Origin: Notolepis coatsorum
Lineage: Eukaryota > Chordata > Actinopteri > Aulopiformes > Paralepididae
Direction: 5' to 3'
DNA length: 64,000 nucleotides
Assembly (NCBI GenBank): GCA_963971535.1
Contig: OZ020591.1
Span: forward strand, 12,989,577 to 13,053,576
The notes beneath the pieces are model-generated. The model searched no databases and was not told the origin of the DNA. It saw only the letters and a program-made list of their open reading frames with translations. The position numbers and the translations under genes were made by a program. Positions within the stretch are counted from its first letter, which is position 1. Every line of letters begins with the position of its first letter. This document shows, one piece after another, positions 32,152-41,949 of the stretch.

Positions 32152-35100
32152 GTACCCCCCCCTCAACGGGAGCCGCCCGGCGACCAGGCCGACCCGGCTC
32201 GTCAGGATGGGCCCGATGGAAGTCGGTGATCAAGCCGGGATCCACGATGAGCTGCCGGGAGACCCAGCTACGCTCCTCAGGGCCGTAACCCTCCCAGTCC
32301 ACCAGGTATTGGAATCCCCGGCCCCGCCGACGAACGCCCATCAACCGGCGGACCTGCCACTGGGGGTGACCATCCACTAGCACAGGAGGCGGTGGATCAG
32401 GAGCCGGAGGCATAAGGGGACTGAGGGAGACGGGCTTAACCCGGGAGACATGGAACACGGGGTGGATGTGCATGGATGCAGGAAGCTTCAGGCGCAGGGC
32501 CGCCGGACTGAGTACCTTCAGGACCTCGAAAGGACCGACGAAGCGAGGGTTGAGCTTCTTGGCCGAGGACCGTAGCGGGAGGTCCTTCGCGGAGAGCCAC
32601 ACCCTCTGCCCAGGGCGGTAAGTCGGCGCGGGAACCCGGCGCCGGTCGGCACCACGACAGGCGCGCTCAGATGTCCGGAGCAGCGCGGTCCTGGTGATCT
32701 CCCAAACGCGACGGCAGCGGTCGAGGTGGACCTGCACGGAGGGAACTGCCACTTCCGTCTCCAGTGCGGGAAAAAGAGGGGGCTGGTAGCCTAGGGAGGC
32801 CTCAAAGGGGGAGAGGCCGGTGGCGGAACTGACCATTGAGTTGATCGAGTATTCAACCCAGGGAAGGAAACGACTCCAGGATGCCGGCCTCTCGGCTGCC
32901 ACACACCGAAGAGCAGACTCCACGCTCTGGTTCATCCTCTCCGTCTGCCCGTTTGTCTGGGGATGGTAGCCGGAGGAGAGACTGACCGTTGCCCCCAATC
33001 CCTTGCAGAAAGCCCGCCAAACCTGGGAGGTGAACTGGGGCCCCCGGTCAGAGACGATGTCCTGGGGGAAACCGTGAAGGCGGAACACGTGGTGCGTCAG
33101 GAGGTCCGCCGTCTCGGCTGCTGAGGGAAGCTTGGAGAGGGCCACGAGGTGGACCCCCTTGCTGAATCGATCCACCACGGTCAGAAGGCAGGTGTTCCCC
33201 TGGGAGGAGGGTAGTCCAGTGACGAAGTCGAGCGCCACATGTGACCACGGACGGCTTGGAACGGGAAGTGGCTGCAAGAGCCCGGAGGGTGCCTGGTGAG
33301 AGGCCTTGCTGCGGGCACAGACCGCGCAGGCCAATACGAACTCCTTGACGTCGTTTCGCATGGTGGGCCACCAGAAACGACGAGCCAGGAAGGAGAACGT
33401 GCGATGGACGCCTGGGTGGCAGGCGAACCGGCTGGTATGGCCCCACAGCAGTACCTGGGACCGGACAGAGTCAGGGACGAAGAGACGGCTCCTAGGGACG
33501 TTGCTTGGAGCACGTTGGAAGCGTAGGGCACGCCTCACCACACCCTCGATGCCCAAGGTGATGGCTCCAACCACTCGGGCCTCCGGGATGATGGGAGATG
33601 GGTCCTCAGAGGGTGGAGCCCCCTTGGAGTGCATCCGGGACAGGGAGTCGGCCTTCGTGTTGCGGGAACCGGGGCGGAAGGTCAGCGAGAAGTCGAACCG
33701 ACTGAGGAAACTGGCCCATCTCGCCTGCCGACCGTTGAGGCGCCTGGAAGCGCGGATGAACGTTAGGTTCTTGTGGTCCGTCCAGATGGTAAAAGGCTCC
33801 TCGGCACCCTCTAGCCAATGACGCCACTCCTCCAGAGCCGCCACGACCGCCAGTAGCTCCCGATTGCCGGTGTCGTAGTTCCTCTCGGCGGGGAGGAAGC
33901 GACGCGAGTAGAAGGCGCAAGGATGTACCTTCTGGTCGGAAGGAGAACGCTGGGATAGGACAGCGCCCAGGCCAGAATCCGAGGCGTCCACCTCCACGAT
34001 GAACTGTCTCTTGGGGTCAGGGTGGAGCAGGATAGGAGCGGAAGTGAACCTTCTCTTGAGGGAGCGGAACGCAGCGCATGCCGCTGGGGACCAGTCGAAC
34101 GGCAGAGCGGGGGAGGTCAGCTTGGTAAGAGGCTCCGCCACTTGGCTGTAGTTCCGGATGAACCTTCGGTAGAAGTTTGCGAACCCGAGGAAACTCTGTA
34201 GCTCCTTCCGAGTGGTGGGTTCCGGCCAATCCTCCACAGCCTGGATCTTGCGAGGATCCGCTCGGGTCAAGCCCTTCTCCACGATGAAGCCCAGGTAGTC
34301 GACGGAGTTGGAGTGGAAACGGCACTTCTCCGCCTTGACGAAGAGCCGATTGTGGAGGAGGCGCTCCAGCACCCGGCGGACATGCAGGATGTGTTCCTCG
34401 AGGGTCCTGGAAAAGATAAGAATGTCGTCCAGGTACACCACCACGAACACCTCCAGCATGTCACGGAGGACATCGTTCATGAGTGCCTGGAATACCGCCG
34501 GGGCGTTGGTGAGACCGAACGGCATCACAAGGTACTCATAGTGGCCCCTGGGGGTCTTGAAGGCGGTCTTCCATTCATCGCCCTCACGGATACGGACAAG
34601 ATGATAGGCACTTCGGAGATCCAGCTTGGTGAAGAACGAGGCCTGGGTCAGTGGCTCGAAGGTGGAGCTCATGAGAGGTAGGGGGTATTTGTTCTTGATG
34701 GTGATCTCGTTGAGCTGACGATAGTCGATGCAGGGTCGCAGGTCCCCATCCTTCTTTCCAACAAAGAAGAACCCGGCCGCCACCGGGGAGGAGGAAGGCC
34801 GAATGAGTCCTGCTTCCAATGACTCAGAGATGTAGAGATCCATCGCCTTCTTCTCCGGGGCAGTCAGACTGTAGAGGCGGCTGCCGGGAAGGGGAGCCCC
34901 TTGGCGGAGGTTGATGGCGCAGTCATAGGGGCGGTGAGGTGGAAGGGACTGAGCCCTGGTCTTACTGAATACCTCCATGAGGTCGTGGTACTCGGGAGGA
35001 ACGGACGAGGGATCCGGGGGCAACTCACCAGCCGGTCTCCGGGGCGGGGGACAAGACGCCGCCTGTAGACAGCGGGCGTGACAGGAGGAGCTCCAGCCCC

Positions 35101-35482
35101 TGATGGTACCGGAGGCCCAGGCGATGTGGGGCTCGTGCAGCGCGAGCCAGGGCCTACCCAGGACCACCGGGACAAGGGGGGATTGGGTAATGAGGAACTG
35201 GATCCTCTCTACGTGGTTCCCAGCAATGGTCAGCAAGACTGGGCCGGTCCGTTGAGAGATGTCGGCCAGGCGGTGTTGGTCCAACGAAAAGATCTCCAAG
35301 GGCCTCACAAGGGCCTCAAGAGGTATGTTGGCTTGGGTGGCAAACTCGAAGTCGAGGAAGTTCTCGTCTGCCCCAGAGTCGATGAGGGCCTCCACCGTGG
35401 CACGTTGGTCCCCCCAGGCCAGGGTGACGCTCAACAGATGGTCAGGTGGTGCGCGGCGCTGGGAATGGGAAAAACGGCTCAC
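32147..35482 (-). CDS. pol: Gypsy pol polyprotein: protease, RT, RNase H, integrase, chromodomain
   Basis: About 1111 residues, open throughout. Order: aspartic protease ([12 protein letters not shown], about residues 31-43), reverse transcriptase (MPFGLTNAP and [11 protein letters not shown], about 300-360), RNase H ([13 protein letters not shown], about 500), integrase zinc site (HPGVHRT...CAVCARSK, about 685-730), integrase core with D, D and E ([30 protein letters not shown]), and a C-terminal chromodomain ([16 protein letters not shown], about 1065-1085). The chromodomain marks a chromovirus. The frame begins with GTG (an upstream ATG is absent), so it is most likely made by -1 frameshifting from gag; no obvious slippery heptamer was identified. 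Confidence 0.92.
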   Translation of the reverse strand: MSRFSHSQRRAPPDHLLSVTLAWGDQRATVEALIDSGADENFLDFEFATQANIPLEALVRPLEIFSLDQHRLADISQRTGPVLLTIAGNHVERIQFLITQSPLVPVVLGRPWLALHEPHIAWASGTIRGWSSSCHARCLQAASCPPPRRPAGELPPDPSSVPPEYHDLMEVFSKTRAQSLPPHRPYDCAINLRQGAPLPGSRLYSLTAPEKKAMDLYISESLEAGLIRPSSSPVAAGFFFVGKKDGDLRPCIDYRQLNEITIKNKYPLPLMSSTFEPLTQASFFTKLDLRSAYHLVRIREGDEWKTAFKTPRGHYEYLVMPFGLTNAPAVFQALMNDVLRDMLEVFVVVYLDDILIFSRTLEEHILHVRRVLERLLHNRLFVKAEKCRFHSNSVDYLGFIVEKGLTRADPRKIQAVEDWPEPTTRKELQSFLGFANFYRRFIRNYSQVAEPLTKLTSPALPFDWSPAACAAFRSLKRRFTSAPILLHPDPKRQFIVEVDASDSGLGAVLSQRSPSDQKVHPCAFYSRRFLPAERNYDTGNRELLAVVAALEEWRHWLEGAEEPFTIWTDHKNLTFIRASRRLNGRQARWASFLSRFDFSLTFRPGSRNTKADSLSRMHSKGAPPSEDPSPIIPEARVVGAITLGIEGVVRRALRFQRAPSNVPRSRLFVPDSVRSQVLLWGHTSRFACHPGVHRTFSFLARRFWWPTMRNDVKEFVLACAVCARSKASHQAPSGLLQPLPVPSRPWSHVALDFVTGLPSSQGNTCLLTVVDRFSKGVHLVALSKLPSAAETADLLTHHVFRLHGFPQDIVSDRGPQFTSQVWRAFCKGLGATVSLSSGYHPQTNGQTERMNQSVESALRCVAAERPASWSRFLPWVEYSINSMVSSATGLSPFEASLGYQPPLFPALETEVAVPSVQVHLDRCRRVWEITRTALLRTSERACRGADRRRVPAPTYRPGQRVWLSAKDLPLRSSAKKLNPRFVGPFEVLKVLSPAALRLKLPASMHIHPVFHVSRVKPVSLSPLMPPAPDPPPPVLVDGHPQWQVRRLMGVRRRGRGFQYLVDWEGYGPEERSWVSRQLIVDPGLITDFHRAHPDEPGRPGRRAAPVEGGVL

Positions 35483-36528
35483 CAGGATCTCCCGGGGTCT
35501 TGGTGAGCCCGATCTTTTGGCCGGGTAGGGCAGTCGGCGATACGGTGTCCCGCACCTCCGCAGTAGAGGCAGAGACCGGACCTGAGCCTTGCCTGACGCT
35601 CCGCCTGGCTCAGATGAGAGCGTCCCAGCTGCATGGGTTCCTCCTCGCGCACCGGACGGGGAAGCCTGTTACCCACAGTAGTGTTGGGGACGGGGCGTCC
35701 AGGAGTCCGGGGTGCTTCAGGAGGTGACAGTCGGGCCCTCTCGCGCCTTCTCTCCAGGAGGCGTCCGTCAATACGGATGACAAGGCTAAACAGCTCCTCG
35801 AGGGAGTCGGGCACCTCCCTGGTAGCGAGCTGGTCCCGGACTGCGTCACTGAGCCCCCTTATGAAGGTTAGGCGAAGAGCAGGTTCGTTCCATCCGCTCT
35901 CCACCGCCGCCAGTCGAAACTCCATGACATAGTCCGTCACCCTGCTGCTCCCTTGCCGGAAGGTCCCCAACCGGGCTCCAGGGTCCAGACCTCGGGCTGG
36001 ATGGTGGAACACTCTGCGGAGCTCCGCCACGAAGTCTGGGTAGGAGAACAAAAAATCTGCTTCCATTGCCCAGGAGGATGTGACCCACTGGGCAGCATGG
36101 CCTGAAAGTAGGTTGGTTATATAAGCCACTCGGGACCCATGAGCTGAAAAACGGCTTGGCTGATGACGGAAAACCAACTCACATTGCATGATGAATGTGG
36201 CACACTCCTCGGGATTACCGTCAAACAGCCGTGGGACGGAGAGAAGGGGTTCCCGAGGTGCGAGATCTGCTGGGGCTGCGGGGAATGTTCCTGGAGGGTG
36301 TGAGAGATGTAAAGTGTTAACGGCGTCGCCCAGCGAGTTAAGCTGGGCGAGAATCTCGGACTGTTGTCCCGCCATAGCGGCCATTGAACCCTGCATAGGC
36401 AGGACCTGGTCCCTGAGGTTCTGCACCGCAGCCGCAGCCCGCTCTAGTTGGAGACCGTGATCCCTGGTCAACTCGACTTGAAATGCAAGTGCGGTTCTGA
36501 CCCCCTCTGTGTCGGCTGGGGTCGTCAT
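35479..36528 (-). CDS. gag: Gypsy gag polyprotein
   Basis: 349 residues from an ATG 13 nt inside the 5' LTR boundary. An N-terminal helical region with [15 protein letters not shown] precedes the Ty3/Gypsy gag (retrotrans_gag) core, with [20 protein letters not shown] and [22 protein letters not shown] zinc knuckle [14 protein letters not shown] sits near the C terminus (about residues 320-335). It packages element RNA into particles. The stop codon overlaps the beginning of pol, which is in the -1 frame. No internal break is seen. Confidence 0.9.
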   Translation of the reverse strand: MTTPADTEGVRTALAFQVELTRDHGLQLERAAAAVQNLRDQVLPMQGSMAAMAGQQSEILAQLNSLGDAVNTLHLSHPPGTFPAAPADLAPREPLLSVPRLFDGNPEECATFIMQCELVFRHQPSRFSAHGSRVAYITNLLSGHAAQWVTSSWAMEADFLFSYPDFVAELRRVFHHPARGLDPGARLGTFRQGSSRVTDYVMEFRLAAVESGWNEPALRLTFIRGLSDAVRDQLATREVPDSLEELFSLVIRIDGRLLERRRERARLSPPEAPRTPGRPVPNTTVGNRLPRPVREEEPMQLGRSHLSQAERQARLRSGLCLYCGGAGHRIADCPTRPKDRAHQDPGRSW

Positions 36529-36541
36529 GGTTGGTTCGTAA

Positions 36542-37691
36542 TGTTATGGTTTGACACCGACCCCAAACGCAACGACACAAGAGAGTTGGATTCAGAGTTG
36601 CCAAATACAAGGGCTTGTTTATTTGGTGACTAGAATAAGTGAAACAGGGAAAGCAGGTCAACAAGAAACAGGTACAATGAACAAGGGGCAAAGTTCTGCT
36701 GCTCTGCAGCTTCTCCCGGAAGGGTAGTCTTGGGAAGCAGGAGCAGACCTCTGTACCGCTCTGCAGACTCTCACGGCGGACCTCTCAGATGTTGTGCAAG
36801 ACCGAGAGAGGGAGAGAGGGAACGGGTCAGTGACAGAGCAGACTTGAAACGAGCTGGAGGACAGGGTGTTATATTCTTCGTGTAAAACAACACAGTGATG
36901 AGCAATATTCCAAAAACAGCCCAAGTGAATATCTTCATGTAAAACACACAGTGAGCAAAAATCCAAACACCGTCCAATTGTGAAATACTATCTTCGTGTA
37001 AATACACAGTGAGCAAAAATCCAAACACAGTCCAAATGTGAAACAATATCTTCGTGTAAATACACAGTGAGCAACAATCCAAACACAGTCCAAATGTGAA
37101 ATAATATCTTCGTGTAAATACACAGTGGGAGGTGGAAGATCCCAAAATATTATTCCATTAAGGAAAGGGCAAAACGAAAAAGGCTGGGTGAGTGACTGTC
37201 TGACAAAAAGGTGGTAGACTTCAGTGTAAAGGTTACACACGAAAATCGGAAATAGGTCAAGACAGTCAATCTAGAAAAACTCACCCAGACGAGCTGCGTA
37301 AAGGAACAGGAACAAAGTGGAGGCGAGCGCGCGCCACGGAGCAGGTATCCAAGCGAAGGCTTCTAGGAATTTCCTGGAGATTAGCACAGTGAAACAGAAG
37401 CAACGGGGAAAAACATCCAGCGACAAATCAAGACGAACCAACAACTTAGGGTGGGGAAAACGGGGTATAAATAATGAGGGATCGATTGATTGAAAGGCAG
37501 TGACAGCTGGGGAATGTGATTGAAAAGCGTGGGGAAGTGAGGGAACCAATCAGCGACGTCTCAGATGACGTCAGCGGGGAGAAACGTGTGAACGAGGGAA
37601 TTGAAATACTTGACAGAAAAAATGAATGAAAACAAAGCGAGGGTGGTTAAAGGAACAGAACGAGTGAGAAGGCAAGGACAGAAACCTCACA
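36542..37691 (-). repeat. 5' LTR of the Gypsy element
   Basis: Same length and, as far as I can read, same sequence as 31002-32151, offset by 5540. As the 5' LTR it would hold the promoter (cggggtataaataatg near 37460-37475 could be a TATA region on the plus strand only; on the minus strand none is certain). Confidence 0.95.
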
Positions 37692-38608
37692 TAAAGTGGA
37701 TAGAAAAGACAGTACTATGCAAAAGTCTTCTTAGGCACCCAAGAGTTTTTATATAAATTGTCTTACAGTAGATTATTTAATTTTTAATAATAATATAAGC
37801 TGCATATAAGGAATACAACCAAATCCTCTGTCATACCATAAAATTTTATCATTATTTTGCATCGTGTTGAATCGCATCGTATCGCCCGAATCGCATTATG
37901 TTGAATCAAATCGTATCGAATCGTATCGTATTTCAACAGGGGGTGAATCGTATCGCATCGCCCGGTCCTTCAAATGTATCGTTAATGTATCGTATCGTTG
38001 GCACCGTATCGAGATGCGCATCGCATCGGCCTCAGTGATGGAGATGCACATCACTGACACCTATTTGATTTCAAGTCAGAAGCAGCACGGAGTCTCGAGG
38101 GACTTATTTTATTTGGAATATATTAATGTATACGCAAAAGTAGCCTAGTTTTAAGTTAAAATATTATAAATCTACATGCCTTGAGGATGTCATTCTTTAT
38201 ATAGCCTGCCTATCAATTGTTTTTAAGCTCAATAAACTGACCGGAATTTCTCACATTTGTCCGGGAGATTGAAATCTTCCAGGACACGGAGACCGGCCCC
38301 AATATTTTCTAACGGAAACCCTGATGGAGACATTAACATTACGTTTTGTTTCATTTATGTGAATAGTTTATTCACAAGTGAACCAAACTTCTCCTCCATT
38401 GCAAACACTGCAACGCTCCCAGCTGTAAAAAAAATTTGGATGTAAGGATGTTTAATAACCATTTTCATCATAAAAGTTCAGTGCCCCCGAAATACAAAAA
38501 AAAAAACCCGAAAATCAATTAAGGGGGGCAAAAAAGCCCTTGATTTTTATTTTTTTTTCTAACCCTGCCATCTATGCATAAATAAATCATCCCGGCCCTA
38601 ATCTGCCC

Positions 38609-38920
38609 ATGGTGTCGGGCTCCCCAAACCACCTTTTCAAGTGGTCCCGGTTATCCATCCCCGGGGACGGAACACAGCGTTCTCATTACACGACTTTTTG
38701 GGAAATCGTGCTCCGAAACGGCCGCGGATGCCTAGTGACAAAGCACCCTCAGACTCCTCTACCAAGAGCTTGATGTAGAGCAGGAGGAATCCTAATTCCC
38801 AAGGAGAAAGAGTCCTCACTGCCAGTTTCTAACCATATCCCTCTTGAATGTAGAAGGTGTGATTTTCTTTAGTATAGTGGCACAGAGGCTAGCAAACCAC
38901 CTACTGTAGAAAGGAATTCT
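38609..38920 (+). other. Spacer and decayed LINE sequence
   Basis: No intact gene. From about 38855 it passes into a LINE reverse transcriptase relic that continues in the duplicated unit (a VAQRLANHLL-like stretch with stops). Confidence 0.4.
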
Positions 38921-39050
38921 TTAATAGATACCATAATGCAGAAAGCACACAAGTATGATATGGTACCAGATTCAGCCAAGATAGAGAAAAGAGATTAGCA
39001 GGTGGTATTTTTAGATCTGGCAAATGCGTTTGTTTCAGTGCTGCATAGGT
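38921..39050 (+). pseudogene. R2-like LINE reverse transcriptase fragment (duplicated at 41504-41633)
   Basis: A stop-interrupted plus frame encodes HTSMIWYQIQP followed by QVVFLDLANAFVSVLH. The DLANAF-V block corresponds to motif A of R2-superfamily fish LINEs. It ends where a MITE-like element begins. The same fragment recurs at 41504-41633. Confidence 0.5.
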
Positions 39051-39316
39051 GTTAATTTTGTCAACGAAAATGATGACTAAATATGGTCATCAACTAAGCT
39101 TTTTCCCCTGACTAAATCTAGACTAAAACAAAAAAGACAAAATCGAGACTAAAACTGACTAAGACTAAAATGCTCAGACCTGTAGTTGACTAAAACTGAC
39201 TAAGACTAAAATGAAAAATAAAATGAAGGTGACTAAATATGATAAACGAAAAAGGAGCATTTGACACATGACTAAGACTAAAACTAAAATTGAAATATCT
39301 GACTAAATTAACACTG
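39049..39316. mobile_element. MITE-like element, 268 bp (second copy 41632-41899)
   Basis: Ends are ggtgttaattttgtcaacga (left) and ccagtgttaatttagtcag (right, reverse complement). The interior is repeated gactaaaa/actaagactaaaa. No clear target duplication. Two copies exist only because the whole unit is duplicated. Confidence 0.6.
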
Positions 39317-39394
39317 GCTATAAGCCAACTAAATTTCACTTACAATAGTTCATGGTTGAAGGATAATTAAGCATTACATCACGCAACAGAGTGT

Positions 39395-39725
39395 CTTGCC
39401 CCACAATGGTGGAATGAACTACCCACCCCAGTTAGGACAGCCGAAACACGTCCAATCTTTCGCCGTCGACTAAAGACGCACTTCTTCAACCATTATCTGA
39501 ATTAAAAAAAAAAAAAAAAAAAAAAAAACCCTAACCCTAACTAACCATACTGTCATGCACTTGTCCTAATAAACTAACCTACACTGTAGCACTCAACACT
39601 TTGATGAACATTGTTACTCAGCTGATAGAGTTGTGCCCTTCCTGATGGCTTGTCGTACAGAACTTGTAAGTCGCTTTGGATAAAAGCGTCAGCTAAATGA
39701 CTAAATGTAAATGTAAATGTAAATG
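39395..39725 (+). mobile_element. L2-type LINE 3' end with taaatg tail
   Basis: It encodes the C-terminal end WWNELPTPVRTAETRPIFRR, then RLKTHFFNHYLN, followed by a 3' UTR with gtaagtcgctttggataaaa and a tail of taaatg repeats. The duplicate unit at 41504 lacks it: its flanks there join directly (cagagtgt to gttatagaaattag). Confidence 0.75.
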
Positions 39726-39750
39726 TTATAGAAATTAGATCACGTCTATG

Positions 39751-41503
39751 TGTTATGGTTTGTAACCGACCCCAATCGCACAACACAAGACAGGTATGAG
39801 AGTAAGCCAAGAACTGGGCATTTATTGAATACAACAGAAAGACGCTGAAGGCTACACTGTCCCTTTAAGGGAGAACACAAAAATACTGGAACAAGGAAAA
39901 AAGGGGCGAGCGGGCTAAGGGGAAGGCTAAGGGAGAACACTAAATACTGGAAACAAGAATTAGGGAAAATTGGCACTGTGCCTTTAAGAGGCGAGCAGGC
40001 AAAGGGGCTAAGGCTAACGGAACAGGGCCAGGGCAAAGGACAGGGCAGGAACAGGGGCACTGGAGAGGGAAAACAGGGACAGAGGCCCGGGGAGGCGGGC
40101 TGGAGACAGGGACAGAGAAAACAGGTTAAGGCCTTGGACAGGGCGAGGGACAGGGGCGAGGGCCGGAGCTGCTTACAGGGATGGAGTAGGAGCGCGCAGG
40201 CTAGACGTCTGGAGTGGGGCGCGTCGGCTTGGAGAACGCGGCGGTTCGGAGAGCGCGCCGGCTCGGAGAGACACATCCTCCCGTAGAGAATTAGAGAGCG
40301 ATGCGCGTCTGGAGTGGAGCGCGTCTGCTGAAGGAGCGCGTCTGCTGTAGGAGCGCATCAGCGCGGAGTCTGGAGTGGTGCGCGTCTGCTGTAGGAGCGC
40401 ATCAGCGCGGAGTCTGGAGTGGTGCGCGTCTGCTGTAGGAGCGCATCAGCGCGGAGTCTGGAGTGGTGCGCGTCTGCTGTAGGAGCGCATCAGCGCGGAG
40501 TCTGGAGTGGTGCGCGTCTGCTTGGAGAACGCGCCGGTTCGGAGAGCGCGCCGGCTCGGAGAGACACATCCTCCCGTAGAGAATTAGAGAGCGATGCGCG
40601 TCTGGAGTGGAGCGCGTCTGCTGAAGGAGCGCGTCTGCTGTAGGAGCGCATCAGCGCGGAGTCTGGAGTGGTGCGCGTCTGCTGTAGGAGCGCATCAGCG
40701 CGGAGTCTGGAGTGGTGCGCGTCTGCTGTAGGAGCGCATCAGCGCGGAGTCTGGAGTGGTGCGCGTCTGCTGTAGGAGCGCATCAGCGCGGAGTCTGGAG
40801 TGGTGCGCGTCTGCTGTAGGAGCGCATCAGCGCGGAGTCTGGAGTGGTGCGCGTCTGCTGTAGGAGCGCATCAGCTGCTTGCTAGCTGAAAGGGCAGTCC
40901 TAGCAGCGGGGAAACTGACCTTGCTAGCTGAAGGAGCAGTCCTAGCAGTGGGAAGGCTACACAAAAAGTGGAGGCCATGCAGAGGGACCGAGTTAGCTGC
41001 CTGGGCATGGCTAGCTACAGGGCCTATGCTAGCTGCAAGGGCTGCATTAACATAGAGGCTGTGCTAACAGCCGGGGCTAAGCTAGCAGACTGGGGCCATG
41101 CTGGTAGAAGAGGCCTGGCAAGCTGCAGGGGAGCTAACGAGGCTAACAGGGAAGACTAACAGGCTAACAGGGGAGCTAACAGGGAAGCCAACAGGGGAGT
41201 CAACAGGGGAACTAACAGGGGAAACTAAAAGGGAACTAGAGTGGGTTAGAGGGAACAAAAAAAAAAGGGGGCAAACTCAACATACACTGTCTGTGCTGGC
41301 TGGGGTCGTCGACTGGTCGGGTCGTACTGTTATGGTTTGTAACCGACCCCAATCGCACAACACAAGACAGGTATGAGAGTAAGCCAAGAACTGGGCATTT
41401 ATTGAATACAACAGAAAAGCGGCACTGTCCCTTTAAGGGAGAACACAAAAATACTGGAACAAGGAAAAAAGGGGCAATGTCTGCTGTAGTAGCGCATCAG
41501 CGC
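39751..41503 (-). mobile_element. Second Gypsy-type element remnant: LTR, internal scrap, LTR start
   Basis: It begins tgttatggtttgtaaccgac at 39751, preceded by ctatg, resembling the start of the LTR at 31002. After a 44-bp minisatellite (40371-40873) it passes into 40874-41327. There gtgctggctggggtcgtcga matches the gag-start region of the intact Gypsy (gtgtcggctggggtcgtcat). Then another LTR start occurs at 41328 and is cut at 41503. Internal coding is gone; 41140-41240 is a simple aacagggga(a/g) repeat. Confidence 0.65.
40371..40873. repeat. 44-bp minisatellite in the LTR (first copy)
   Basis: Units of gcgcggagtctggagtggtg followed by cgcgtctgctgtaggagcgcatca, about ten with interruptions by gagaacgcgccggttcgg. 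A related array lies at 42600-43110. Confidence 0.85.
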
Positions 41504-41949
41504 TTAATAGATACCATAATGCAGAAAGCACACAAGTATGATATGGTACCAGATTCAGCCAAGATAGAGAAAAGAGATTAGCAGGTGGTATTTTTAGATC
41601 TGGCAAATGCGTTTGTTTCAGTGCTGCATAGGTGTTAATTTTGTCAACGAAAATGATGACTAAATATGGTCATCAACTAAGCTTTTTCCCCTGACTAAAT
41701 CTAGACTAAAACAAAAAAGACAAAATCGAGACTAAAACTGACTAAGACTAAAATGCTCAGACCTGTAGTTGACTAAAACTGACTAAGACTAAAATGAAAA
41801 ATAAAATGAAGGTGACTAAATATGATAAACGAAAAAGGAGCATTTGACACATGACTAAGACTAAAACTAAAATTGAAATATCTGACTAAATTAACACTGG
41901 CTATAAGCCAACTAAATTTCACTTACAATAGTTCATGGTTGAAGGATAA

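Larger units (their letters stand above)
31002..37691 (-). mobile_element. Intact Ty3/Gypsy chromovirus-type LTR retrotransposon
   Basis: 6690 bp in minus orientation: 5' LTR 36542-37691, gag, pol, 3' LTR 31002-32151. The target duplication is taaag (30997-31001 and 37692-37696). LTR edges are TG...CA. The LTRs are the same length (1150 bp) and I found no difference when reading them side by side. A polypurine stretch (G-run on the minus strand, about 32153-32163) precedes the 3' LTR. A canonical tRNA primer site beginning tgg is not obvious next to the 5' LTR; the gag start lies only 13 nt inside it. Confidence 0.95.
30020..38567. mobile_element. hAT element with TSD CCATCTAT, expanded by a Gypsy insertion
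   Basis: Left end cagggtgcgaaattaacggg, right end (reverse complement) cagggttagaaaaaaaaat, flanked by a perfect 8-bp duplication ccatctat (30012-30019 and 38568-38575). Both subterminal regions carry aaggggggca(c/a)aaa motifs. Without the Gypsy element it is about 1.9 kb (30020-31001 and 37697-38567) with no convincing transposase. 37860-38040 is rich in cgtatcg/cgaatcg motifs. Confidence 0.85.
17561..38600 (-). mobile_element. Outer decayed hAT element split by two later hAT insertions (tentative)
   Basis: Three pieces, 17561-18224, 29874-30019 and 38568-38600, become contiguous once the inner elements and one copy of each target duplication are removed. The left edge cagcccggcccaagcc and right edge catcccggccct are preceded and followed by gtctgccc (17553-17560) and atctgccc (38601-38608), a 7 of 8 match. 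Coding remains only as a transposase C terminus at 18000-18204. The terminal repeats match poorly, so the outer limits are uncertain; the order of the inner insertions is much firmer. Confidence 0.4.

Noticed and set aside
39526..39545. ccctaaccctaactaacc, a telomere-like motif
   Set aside because: Only about two units after an A-run at an L2 3' UTR; too short for an interstitial telomere array.
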